Assembly (NCBI GenBank): GCA_903921365.1
Contig: CAIXPS010000183.1
Span: 1-55,932 of the forward strand
Source: an uncultured bacterium
Lineage (GTDB): Bacteria > Chloroflexota > Anaerolineae > J036 > Brachytrichaceae
DNA length: 55,932 nucleotides
Direction of reading: 5' to 3'
The position numbers were made by a program, and so were the translations under genes. The notes beneath the pieces are model-generated. The model did not search any database, was not told where the DNA came from, and worked only from the letters and a program-made list of their open reading frames with translations. The first letter of the stretch is position 1. Every line of letters starts with the position of its first letter. Below are positions 1 through 8,049 of this stretch, piece by piece.

Positions 1-36
1 ACCAGCCGGTTTTTTTAATCAATGTTTTACCGAGAA

Positions 37-1632
37 TTACCGAGTCGACCCGTTATAACTAGAGAACGACAGAATATTTGTCGCATTCTGTCCCGGGTTG
101 CCGTCACTCGAATACAGGCCATCGCATAGCAGTGCAATTGGCTGATTGGATACCACAACTATTGAGCCATTGAAATTGCCCGTAACTTTGCTGTCAAGCA
201 ATGCGGCAGTGGCTAGATCTCCACCACCCTTCAAGTTTACTGATGCAACAGCGCCGGGCGCGATTGTTTTGCTGGGGTCGATATCAACCGTCGGGTTCAA
301 AACACCTTGGAGTGTGCCGGCAGCGTTGTAGAAGCTGATCGATACGGTTGCAGGTGCATTGCCAAGGTTAGCAATATTGACACGACTCCAATCTGTGGAA
401 GAAGTTCCAAGTCCATTGCGTACCGCATGTGCTATAAAGCCAGTTTTACCATTGGTGCCATTTCGATCAACCAAGTTAAAAATATCACCTTGCTGGTTGA
501 ACTCTTGCTTAATGGTGACAAAACCAACAATCGGAATGTTGCTTGTAACACTGATCGTGCCGGCAAATGTAACGGTTCCGGATCCGATGGACCCGCCAAG
601 CGCTTGCATTGCACTACCAGCTACTACCGGAGTACATGCCGCACAGCCACCATCTTTAGCGTTAATACCAATTGCGTTATATGCACCAATAGTGGTGTTA
701 ACTGTTAGAGAAACACCACCAGTAACTTTATTGATGAAATCTACTTGCACAGTCGCCGTGGAATTGTTGGGGTTCTGAAGAGTCAGAATACCATGTTCCT
801 GCCATGCACCTGCTTGATAGCGGCGAGGGTAGGCTACCCCTAACCAACTCGTTGACGGTGTGGTCGTGGCCTCGTCCTGTCCGGAATAAGTGGCGAATTG
901 AGTTGATAGCGCCGCGGCTAATTGACTCGTCGATGTGACAATCGCCGATCCGGTCCAAGCGCCAGTGCTGGGCAAGCTATTCAGTGCAAGAAGGTCCGGG
1001 GTTGTCCCGCCAGGATTGCCTAAATCATAAGTGTGCGCTGCATATGCGGGCACCACATCGATTGAGACGTAATCAGGCGTAAGAGCACCGCGCTTTTGCC
1101 AACTAACATAGATTGTTGCAGGTGAACCGGTGGTGTTTTGAACACCCAACTGCCCGCGCTCGCCAACTGGCACGCCACTAACCACAGCACCGTTAATGAC
1201 GATACCAGGAATATACTGGACACTTGACCCATTGTTGATGGCGCCATATGCATCACGTTCGTACTGGTCGACTTTTCCTGCGGCACCAGGGATGTTTGTC
1301 CAAACTGTCTCAGCAGCAGCGACAACATCTTGGTCAGAGCTAACTACGACAGAACCTTTCCATCCAGCGCCAAGACCACTCGCGTCTGCCATAAAAGCAA
1401 AACTGGAGCCCGGATTTATTGAAACATTCCGAGTTGCATCTGTGCTACCGGTAGGGCCGTAGTACTGAGCGACCACCGAGGCGACAGTTGTCAGTGAAGT
1501 GTTTTGAACATAAAAATTTGTGGTGCCTGTGCCTGTGACAGGTCCTGTAGCTAATGCCGGAGTGCCGAACGCAGCAAAGGCAATCCCAGCGGCCAGAAGT
1601 ACACTAGCACTTTTGGTTACGTTAATCTTCAT
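37..1632 (-). CDS. Secreted surface protein with four Ig-like repeats
   Basis: A 531-residue protein with a clear Sec signal peptide: MKINVTK, a hydrophobic core to about residue 22, and a likely cleavage after PALA. The mature part has about four degenerate repeats (roughly residues 38-110, 160-245, 278-375 and 405-507). Each begins with a 'V-Q/A-N' strand, has an alternating small-residue/Thr/Val pattern, and ends in a 'G-S-x-x-V-x-S-x-Q/x-P/x-I/L-A/V' strand. Composition is rich in Gly, Ala, Ser, Thr and Val with very little Lys and only two Cys close together (CAAC), as in S-layer or adhesin proteins. The start is supported by a GAAGGAG ribosome site 5-6 nt upstream of the ATG. It is the last gene of the minus-strand surface cluster. 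A structural cell-surface role is an inference; I do not recognise a specific named family beyond a resemblance to DUF5719-type domains. Confidence 0.75.
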   Translation of the reverse strand: MKINVTKSASVLLAAGIAFAAFGTPALATGPVTGTGTTNFYVQNTSLTTVASVVAQYYGPTGSTDATRNVSINPGSSFAFMADASGLGAGWKGSVVVSSDQDVVAAAETVWTNIPGAAGKVDQYERDAYGAINNGSSVQYIPGIVINGAVVSGVPVGERGQLGVQNTTGSPATIYVSWQKRGALTPDYVSIDVVPAYAAHTYDLGNPGGTTPDLLALNSLPSTGAWTGSAIVTSTSQLAAALSTQFATYSGQDEATTTPSTSWLGVAYPRRYQAGAWQEHGILTLQNPNNSTATVQVDFINKVTGGVSLTVNTTIGAYNAIGINAKDGGCAACTPVVAGSAMQALGGSIGSGTVTFAGTISVTSNIPIVGFVTIKQEFNQQGDIFNLVDRNGTNGKTGFIAHAVRNGLGTSSTDWSRVNIANLGNAPATVSISFYNAAGTLQGVLNPTVDIDPSKTIAPGAVASVNLKGGGDLATAALLDSKVTGNFNGSIVVVSNQPIALLCDGLYSSDGNPGQNATNILSFSSYNGSTR

Positions 1633-1672
1633 AAAGCTCCTTCAATTTCATTTACCGAACTAGGTGAATCGA

Positions 1673-1705
1673 AACATGTTTGCTTCAACATGTACAAAAA
1701 TTATA
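1673..1705 (-). promoter_or_regulatory. Candidate promoter and repeat upstream of the surface protein
   Basis: Reading on the minus strand there is a perfect -10 hexamer TATAAT (1705-1700), about 70 nt upstream of the ATG at 1632, but no good -35 element at the expected spacing. Between it and the gene lie two copies of AACATGT (1673-1679 and 1687-1693), 14 nt apart start to start, each containing the palindrome ACATGT. They could be an operator in the 5' leader or chance; only the -10 is convincing. Confidence 0.35.
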
Positions 1706-1749
1706 AGGGTTAGTAACGCTCCGTCTTTACCACTTATGGGTTATTTTGG

Positions 1750-3309
1750 CTAATTGCGCTTGTAGACCAGTGTAGTCACACCCCAGCTACCGATGCATTT
1801 CAGATCATAACTTTGGATGTCATCAGGCGCCATAGTTATGGAGTCGATTTGTGTATAGCTAGATTCAATCAAGGCTTGAAAGGGGTTCCCACCGTTCCTT
1901 GCCACCACAATAATATCCGGGACTTTCTCTGATGCAAACATATTCTGCACTTGGTTTATCTGGAATTTTTGGAAATCGGCAACCCCATTATAAAAATACA
2001 AATACTTCGTCAGGTTGCGTAGATTGGCTAGAACAAGAAACTCAGAAGCTCCGACAACTTGAACAGTTTTGTATTGACCACTTGTTAATACTTTATTGAT
2101 CCAATCTTGCTGTTGCTGCAATGTTATGGTTTCGCATTTGTTAGGAAGATGTCGGAATGAGATGCCTACTGACAACACGACAATTCCTGTCATTGTCACC
2201 TGGCGAAGTGTGATTAATTGCTTGTTGCAGATAAAGGGCTTAATACTTTTGAGTTTCTTTATGCCATATTGCCATAATGTCCAGGCAGTTAAGATATTAA
2301 TTAATGGGATCAAATCCAAAAATGGCAACAGATGAGGCCCACTAGCAAAATTGACCTGTGCAATCAGAAGATAACCAGTTGCAGTAAATAAGACTAATGC
2401 GTACGTCGTCTTGGTTTTGTCTTCAGCGGGTGATTCCGCCCGAAATTTAAAGGTAATTACTGCAAATACCGGTAGTAATGTTAGCGCAAGATGAAATTCC
2501 CATACTTCAGGTCCATAAAACCGAAATATGATACTTTCTATGTGTTGCAATTGCGCCAAGATCGTCGATGGTAGTTTCTCGGGGATATAATAGGCGAAGT
2601 TAAATAAAAAGGCTTGATCAAAGAAATCTTTCAATGCCCCTGATAATATAATGTATGTTAGAAAAAATGCGACACATACGGCCGATCCGGCGGCAAAAAA
2701 TAACAAAGGCTTTACTTTTGTTGTGGTATGAGAAGATGCTATCAGAAAAGCAAATGGAGCCAAAGCGCACAACATGAAACCTGGTTGCCAAGCCAGGCCA
2801 CACAGAATACTGCAAACCCCGGCTAAGAAATAGCGCCCTTTGAACATACAACAAATAAGCGCGGTTTGAGTCAACAGTAATACGGATTTTGGATCAATCC
2901 AAGATGCGTTTATATCGGCATAACCTGAAAAGCCAGCCAGAAAGATGGCGCTCACATATGCTGCCAGTGTCGATTTGGTGAGCTTTTTGACGAGCCAGAA
3001 CAGCAGACACACATGCACTACAGTTAGCAAGAAAGCCCCAAACCTGATAGCTAGTATGTCAGAAAGACTAATTAACCGTCCAGCGCTAATGAATAATGCT
3101 CCGACAAGCCCGAATAAGGGAGTCTTGTGATCAAAGGCTGTTAAATAAGGAGCATACCCCGTAGATATTTGCTGAGCAATATAGACGAATACGCCACCAT
3201 CCCAAAACAGAGGTTTTGTGAAGGGATTAACCTTAATAATCGGCACTGCGACTAGTATTATAAGTACTAGAAGATGCCACCATTTTCCATATCGTTGATT
3301 AAATAACAT
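1750..3309 (-). CDS. GT-C fold membrane glycosyltransferase (GT39/RgtA-like)
   Basis: A 519-residue polytopic membrane protein with about ten hydrophobic segments and a C-terminal soluble tail (from about residue 390). The first periplasmic loop carries FWDGG followed by the YAPY and FDHKTPL segments. This is the typical N-terminal acidic loop of GT39/PMT-like and RgtA/B/C/D-like enzymes, which transfer a sugar from a polyprenyl-phosphate donor on the outer face of the membrane. Donor and acceptor cannot be told from sequence. It lies 44 nt downstream of the lipoprotein gene on the same strand. The coding sequence is visibly AT-rich compared with the core genes of the window, suggesting a separate history. 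Confidence 0.75.
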   Translation of the reverse strand: MLFNQRYGKWWHLLVLIILVAVPIIKVNPFTKPLFWDGGVFVYIAQQISTGYAPYLTAFDHKTPLFGLVGALFISAGRLISLSDILAIRFGAFLLTVVHVCLLFWLVKKLTKSTLAAYVSAIFLAGFSGYADINASWIDPKSVLLLTQTALICCMFKGRYFLAGVCSILCGLAWQPGFMLCALAPFAFLIASSHTTTKVKPLLFFAAGSAVCVAFFLTYIILSGALKDFFDQAFLFNFAYYIPEKLPSTILAQLQHIESIIFRFYGPEVWEFHLALTLLPVFAVITFKFRAESPAEDKTKTTYALVLFTATGYLLIAQVNFASGPHLLPFLDLIPLINILTAWTLWQYGIKKLKSIKPFICNKQLITLRQVTMTGIVVLSVGISFRHLPNKCETITLQQQQDWINKVLTSGQYKTVQVVGASEFLVLANLRNLTKYLYFYNGVADFQKFQINQVQNMFASEKVPDIIVVARNGGNPFQALIESSYTQIDSITMAPDDIQSYDLKCIGSWGVTTLVYKRN

Positions 3310-3353
3310 CGGAATGGTGTAATGAATAAGGGTAGTCGTCTCGCTAGAAATCC

Positions 3354-4349
3354 TTAATGCTCAGAGGGGTATCCATTGTTTTTTACGTTATGGGTTAATT
3401 GTTCAATGCCAGTTCCATCTGGGTTCATGCGGAACAAATCGATTTGGTCTGGCAACAGTTTTGCGTCAAAATAGATTTTGGACCCATCAGTTGACCAGGA
3501 TGGATTTTGTTCTGGTATGGTCGACGTGCTAGTTAGTTGCACGGTTGCTTTTGTTCTTGTGTCGTAGAGGAATAAATCGCCATTGTTCGATGTCCACTTA
3601 AAGTAGACTATTTGGGTTCCATCTGGTGACCAGTTTGGCCGCCATGCCCACTCAGTTCCTACTGAAATTGTGACATCACCAGTTTTATCTGAATTGATTA
3701 TGTGTATTTGTTCTGATGTTCCACGGCGTGATGTATAAGCAATTCTTTTTCCGTCGGGTGACCATGATGGCAGGTAGTCGATATCTGAACTGGTTATAAA
3801 ACGTTCGTACTTGCCAGTTGCTACATCAACAGTATAAATCTGAAAGTGCTCATCCCAATTGGTATAGAATATTAGCCTTTTACCGTCCGGAGACCATTTT
3901 GGTGATAAGGCATAACCGGGTTTAGTGATTAACACGTGCTGCGCTGACCCATCGCCCTTCATCAAAAATAGGTATAACCCATTTTGATCATCTCTGGAAC
4001 TTGAAAATGCAATCATCGATCCATCTGGGGACATGGCAGGTTCAATGTTGCGACCGGGTGAATTCGTTAACTGTTTTACGTTATTCCCTGATGTATCAGA
4101 AGTGTATATTTGATAGCTTCCAGTGCGATCAGAGTGAAACAGAAGAATGTGCTTATCGATTAACGTCGGGGCAACTGTTGTATCGGGTGTGCTTGTAGCT
4201 GTTGTCTCGTTGCTATTCCGTTCTGGTGGGAGTGGGCTGGAGGATCCATTAACGGTTTTCGTTGGAAAGTCCTGGATAATTGTCTTGTTGTTGCAAGCAG
4301 ACAATGCAATTGCTAGAATTAATTCAAGGGCGAAAACAACTATTTTCAT
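3354..4349 (-). CDS. TolB-like WD40/PD40 beta-propeller lipoprotein
   Basis: A 331-residue protein with a lipoprotein signal peptide (hydrophobic run ending in the lipobox LSAC near residue 19), a Ser/Thr/Pro-rich linker to about residue 65, then about six PD40 repeats. Their signature is 'P-x-W/M-S-P/T-D-G-S/K/T-x-I/L-x-F/Y' (for example SWSPDGKRIAY), alternating with 'Q-I-Y/H-x-x-x' strands, which matches the C-terminal propeller of TolB. Standalone propellers of this type are usually anchored outside the membrane and bind proteins or glycans. No TolB N-terminal domain and no Tol-Pal genes are present, so it should not be called TolB. It follows the methyltransferase by only 6 nt, so the two are probably co-transcribed. 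Confidence 0.8.
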   Translation of the reverse strand: MKIVVFALELILAIALSACNNKTIIQDFPTKTVNGSSSPLPPERNSNETTATSTPDTTVAPTLIDKHILLFHSDRTGSYQIYTSDTSGNNVKQLTNSPGRNIEPAMSPDGSMIAFSSSRDDQNGLYLFLMKGDGSAQHVLITKPGYALSPKWSPDGKRLIFYTNWDEHFQIYTVDVATGKYERFITSSDIDYLPSWSPDGKRIAYTSRRGTSEQIHIINSDKTGDVTISVGTEWAWRPNWSPDGTQIVYFKWTSNNGDLFLYDTRTKATVQLTSTSTIPEQNPSWSTDGSKIYFDAKLLPDQIDLFRMNPDGTGIEQLTHNVKNNGYPSEH

Positions 4350-4355
4350 AGAGTC

Positions 4356-5156
4356 CTATGCCTGACCTTTAATTTTCATCTTGATTTTAGTTGCGTAGGT
4401 TTTTACGGCGAGATAGAAACGTATAAAGCCTGTGTTTTCCAGCATATTCAGTCGTTGACGATAATACACCAGACGATTATTAATATCCTGTAGCGTTGAT
4501 GATTCCAGATACGCGATGCTGTTCTTGTTAGCAATTGGTGTTGCGATGCTCCAGGTTTGTCCACTAGGTACTGGCGGTTCTATCTCGAATAAATAGAGTC
4601 CATTTTGTTCTGATACATTCTTCATGAAAGACTCAGTGTATGGAACACATTTTGGATATGCCCAATGACTACCTACCCAATCAGTATCGCCCTTAACATA
4701 GGTAAATACAAAATAACCGTTTGATGATATTGACTTAGACACTTCCATAAAGCATAGATTAATCTGATGTTGTGTTGCATGCGAGAAAACAGATTGGGCT
4801 AAGAAGTAATCAAACCGCACTCCAAACTTACCACATTCGAAATTGCTATCGTAACTGAATGTCGGTTGTTTTAGTTTAACAAGATCGCGACCACACTCAT
4901 GTTCTATCGCTTCATCAATAAGCCACTTTTCTGGTTCAATTCCATAATAGCAGCTAGGGTTCAGGTACATCATGAGAAGACGTCCGACACGTAATGATCC
5001 ACACCCAATATCCAACAGGCGGTGATGCGCACGCAGACCAAGAGTGGTTAGAACATTAAATTGTAATGCACCCATAAAATCATAACGATCTACCCCACCA
5101 ATAAATGCGCGGTAGTCTTTTCTTGATCCTATTGCGTGTGCTTTAGGTGGTTTCAT
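4356..5156 (-). CDS. Class I SAM-dependent methyltransferase
   Basis: A 266-residue protein from the ATG at 5156; the reading frame is open 10 codons further to a GTG, but the ATG form MKPPKAHAIG is preferred. Motif I is LLDIGCGSLRVGRL (about residues 50-63), followed by YGIEP at the end of strand 2, the usual acidic residue contacting the SAM ribose. Later comes FDYFLAQSVFSH, which resembles motif II and the helix after it. This places it in the Methyltransf_11/25-like group often found in glycan loci. The substrate is unknown; a sugar or glycan O-methylation is plausible from the neighbours. It is transcribed just ahead of the propeller lipoprotein. AT-rich codon use is shared with the genes at 1750-4349. 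Confidence 0.75.
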   Translation of the reverse strand: MKPPKAHAIGSRKDYRAFIGGVDRYDFMGALQFNVLTTLGLRAHHRLLDIGCGSLRVGRLLMMYLNPSCYYGIEPEKWLIDEAIEHECGRDLVKLKQPTFSYDSNFECGKFGVRFDYFLAQSVFSHATQHQINLCFMEVSKSISSNGYFVFTYVKGDTDWVGSHWAYPKCVPYTESFMKNVSEQNGLYLFEIEPPVPSGQTWSIATPIANKNSIAYLESSTLQDINNRLVYYRQRLNMLENTGFIRFYLAVKTYATKIKMKIKGQA

Positions 5157-5355
5157 AATAGTTAACTCGATATGTAGATAAAACACCGTTATGAATCGAC
5201 GTGGTTTGCAACTCTAATATATTTCTCGCTCGGTCCCAGGCGGGACTCAGGACAGTTGTTATTTCTCTACCCCAGACACCGCTACGATGATTGCGCACCT
5301 ACTGGCGGTGGCGTTCTAGAGGGAGGTTGTTGTAATGAACTCAAACTCGTTTGGA

Positions 5356-5375
5356 CAGGCGGATGAATCCGCCTG
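5356..5375. repeat. Perfect 9-bp inverted repeat in a 275-bp intergenic gap
   Basis: CAGGCGGAT and ATCCGCCTG are separated by 2 nt and lie between the sulfotransferase-like gene and the methyltransferase gene. No T-run follows on either strand, so it is not a canonical terminator. The rest of 5157-5431 holds no open reading frame or RNA that I recognise. Confidence 0.5.
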
Positions 5376-5431
5376 CACATTGGTGCGCTCCTGTAACACT
5401 TTGGTATCCTATAGCTTCCCATGATGAATGC

Positions 5432-6013
5432 TCAGGAACGCTGGCGGTGCAGACTAGGGTCAATGACGGTCATCATCTGCTGTTCGTTTAGTCGTCCGCT
5501 CGTAAACGTGTTTACCATGTGAACCCCCTCCGCGGGAAATTGGATCAGTGCTGCATAATCGACATACAACACGCGCATATTGACCTGCTGTGCCAGCCAC
5601 CGTTCCACGTGCTGCAAATGCCGCTCAAACGATAAGGCCATAGCCGCGTCGTTGACAGTGTCTGTGGCTTGACCACGGCGGATAAGCATCTGGCGTTGCG
5701 AGGCGAGTATTTCCTGCATCGCGCGCCGCATGAAGATGATCTTGTACTGATAGTCAGCCGGCAACTTCATGAGCAATGCCGAGATGATCTTTACTGCTTT
5801 GCCTTGTGCGGAGGGCAGCCAGCTTTGATCTTCCTGGAGCTTCTTTACACGTTCCATCTCAAAGTAACCCCTGGGGTTATCTTCGTTGGCCTGCCGGATG
5901 TTGTCGACCAGCAGCGGCATTCCGCCTGATCCCAAAAGACTCATCATCAGCGATGTGCCTGAGCGAGGCAGGCCAGATACGATGGTAATAATCGTCTCGT
6001 CAAGTGAGTGCAT
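5432..6013 (-). CDS. Sulfotransferase-like P-loop protein
   Basis: A 193-residue protein that begins with a PAPS-binding-type loop, SGLPRSGTS at about residues 13-21, the hallmark of the sulfotransferase superfamily (Sulfotransfer_1/3). A second feature is the segment around IIFMRRAMQEILASQ (about residues 90-105), matching the 3'-phosphate binding 'R-D/R-x-x-x' strand-helix. At 193 residues it is shorter than typical 250-300-residue members, yet both key regions are present and I see no frameshift. It would transfer sulfate to a glycan or other acceptor; the acceptor is unknown. It lies 28 nt downstream of the large membrane protein gene on the same strand. Confidence 0.75.
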   Translation of the reverse strand: MHSLDETIITIVSGLPRSGTSLMMSLLGSGGMPLLVDNIRQANEDNPRGYFEMERVKKLQEDQSWLPSAQGKAVKIISALLMKLPADYQYKIIFMRRAMQEILASQRQMLIRRGQATDTVNDAAMALSFERHLQHVERWLAQQVNMRVLYVDYAALIQFPAEGVHMVNTFTSGRLNEQQMMTVIDPSLHRQRS

Positions 6014-6041
6014 GAGTAAATACCATTATACATTTGCCGTT

Positions 6042-7991
6042 TTACCGTCTTGCTACTTCAAGCAAACGCGCCTCGCCCGATTGGTGGACTACCTTGAGCG
6101 CGGGGTTTCTAAGCAATTGGTCCACCAGCGTCGTATGATCTGCGCTACCATCCCCTTCCTTCCATGTGAGGGGTTTCGCGCCGATGAGGAAATACCTGTA
6201 TCCATGAGATGCCAGCCAATCCGCAGAGTCCGGTTGAGACATATCCCGCGCGTACAGTTCTTGTGTGAATGCAACTTCATTGACCTTGGCGCGTGTCGCG
6301 TTCGTCTGTTCCTGCCCCGCCGCCATGAACATCAGGTTGGTGCGATGCCCGGTGTAGAACGGTATCCACCATCCCGCGTCCCGCCCGACTGTGAAGGACT
6401 TGTACGCGATGAAGCCTGGCGCCGCGATGTGCTCGCCTGCCGGGACGTTTTCCCGTATCCAGGTCATCATCTGAATATCATCGGGAAGCACGAAGATGGA
6501 ACCGGGCGGCAAGGGCGGCAAGTGGGTAGCGCCAAAGCCACACACCGCCAGGCAGACGAGCCCTGCTGCCACGCGTGATTTCGGCCAGCGGTGCTCGATC
6601 ACATCAACTAGCGTCCCCACTGCCAGCCCGCCCAGCCCGGCTGCGGCGATGTACGATGTGATCGACAGGTGAAACTCGTCAACGAATCCCAACCGTTTGA
6701 TACCGATCAGGCGCGGATCCATGGTTATCAGACATGCGCCCATTCCCGCCACGAACCACAGCCCGTCGCGCCGTTTCACTGCCAGTATGCACACCCCGCA
6801 GAAACCCAGCAGCCAGATGGGCAGGGCATCTGTTTCAAAGCCCGCCTGACCCAGCCTGACCAGCAGTGGCGTTTGCTGATTCGCGACGGGCGCGGCGAGG
6901 TCGATCTCTGTGCTCACCCTGAGTTGAACACTGGATCCAAGTGTGCCTGGCACAATATCCCACCCGCGCGCCATGAATAGCAGCACAGCCACGCCGGCGA
7001 TGACCAGGGCGCGCCCAATCGAGGCGACTAAGGCATAGCGCACATCCCGTCGCCGCAGGTACCCTCGAATCGCGCTGAAGAGCACCAGTGGGAGGCACAG
7101 CGCGACGAAGATCACCCCGACTTTGTATTGTGCCATTCCGACTCCTGCAATAACGAGCGGCAATACGATGAGGTAGGCAATATTTTCGCGCCGGCGTGGG
7201 CTGGAAAGATATGCCGTCATCAGCACCAACGCAGTGATCAAAATGATCTGGCCGGTAAGCTGGGTATACCGCCCCCAGTAGAGGAAGTAGTAGGGGTTGG
7301 TCGAAATGAGCCCGCCGATGATGACCGCCGCCATGCCGCCCCAGGGGCTTTTGGTCCACAGGCGCGCCAATGCGTACAACCCCATCACGGCTGCGAAGTT
7401 GGCGATTTGGCCCATCATCAACACGCTGAATTCGGCGCTCATGCCGCGCATCCATGCATACAGGGTCGTGATGGCGTGAAACCCGAAGTGATAGGTGAAC
7501 GTCGTCACATCGGCATAGGGTTGCCACGACTGGAACAGCCCGCCGTTCTCAATCAGCAACTGCACGATGATGGTGTGATGCACCGAATCGCCCCACAAGG
7601 GCGCGACGAGTCCATTGATCGCCAATAGTCGCGACGCCATGACCACCGCGGACACCACGGCCAACACAATATAAGCAATTGCTCCCGACGTCCAACGTGG
7701 TTTCGGAATGCGCAGGCGCGGCAGCGGGTATAGCAATGAGCCCGCGGCGACGATGCATATCAGCCAGGGCGTTCCCCCACCGAGTTTGATGTTGAGCTTG
7801 AAACACAATGCGAAGAGAACCACATACAGGGCAGCGCTGACCCCCGGGGCGATAAACAACCGTGACAGCGCATCGATACGGCGCAGAGCCGAGAAGCGGT
7901 TGAGGATGGCCAGGCCGGGCAGATAGGCAACCAGCAGCCCAACACCCACTGCAAGCAACGCACTGGGAAGACGCATTACAAGGTCATTCAT
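6042..7991 (-). CDS. Large polytopic membrane protein, probable GT-C glycosyltransferase
   Basis: A 649-residue protein with about 12 or more hydrophobic helices and a C-terminal soluble region (after about residue 500). The loop after the first helices holds WGDSVHHT, then YHFGFHA and WGRYTQLTGQ. The acidic residue in an extracytoplasmic loop followed by His pairs is what GT-C enzymes show. The soluble tail, with an 'I-R-E-N-V-P-A-G' segment and a 'Y-R-Y-F-L-I-G' strand, resembles tails of bacterial oligosaccharyl- and glycosyl-transferases that read 'dY-vvvg'. I do not recognise a specific named family. The gene is GC-rich, unlike the genes immediately downstream, and is separated from murF-alr by 58 nt that contain a heptamer repeat array. 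Confidence 0.65.
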   Translation of the reverse strand: MNDLVMRLPSALLAVGVGLLVAYLPGLAILNRFSALRRIDALSRLFIAPGVSAALYVVLFALCFKLNIKLGGGTPWLICIVAAGSLLYPLPRLRIPKPRWTSGAIAYIVLAVVSAVVMASRLLAINGLVAPLWGDSVHHTIIVQLLIENGGLFQSWQPYADVTTFTYHFGFHAITTLYAWMRGMSAEFSVLMMGQIANFAAVMGLYALARLWTKSPWGGMAAVIIGGLISTNPYYFLYWGRYTQLTGQIILITALVLMTAYLSSPRRRENIAYLIVLPLVIAGVGMAQYKVGVIFVALCLPLVLFSAIRGYLRRRDVRYALVASIGRALVIAGVAVLLFMARGWDIVPGTLGSSVQLRVSTEIDLAAPVANQQTPLLVRLGQAGFETDALPIWLLGFCGVCILAVKRRDGLWFVAGMGACLITMDPRLIGIKRLGFVDEFHLSITSYIAAAGLGGLAVGTLVDVIEHRWPKSRVAAGLVCLAVCGFGATHLPPLPPGSIFVLPDDIQMMTWIRENVPAGEHIAAPGFIAYKSFTVGRDAGWWIPFYTGHRTNLMFMAAGQEQTNATRAKVNEVAFTQELYARDMSQPDSADWLASHGYRYFLIGAKPLTWKEGDGSADHTTLVDQLLRNPALKVVHQSGEARLLEVARR

Positions 7992-8004
7992 GTTTTATCA
8001 AGAT

Positions 8005-8032
8005 AATCTCCGGTCTCTGGTTTCCGGTCTCC
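8005..8032. repeat. Heptamer array, four units (AATCTCC GGTCTCT GGTTTCC GGTCTCC)
   Basis: Exactly 28 nt made of four 7-nt units of the form R-R-T-Y-T-C-Y, in the 58-nt gap between two minus-strand genes. It has the same period and consensus as six other places in this window (9489, 9627, 14283, 49060, 52813, 55640), which argues against chance. Confidence 0.8.
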
Positions 8033-8049
8033 ACGCAAAGCGTCTCCTC

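Noticed and set aside
146-1462. Several open frames on the plus strand opposite the surface protein
   Set aside because: They have no recognisable domains or ribosome sites, and the minus-strand frame has a signal peptide and regular repeats. They are mirror frames of a Thr/Ser/Gly-rich gene.
6835-7628. Long frames (minus 230 codons, plus 166 codons) within the polytopic membrane protein gene
   Set aside because: Arg/His/Gln-rich translations typical of out-of-frame reading of GC-rich DNA; the membrane protein frame explains the whole region.
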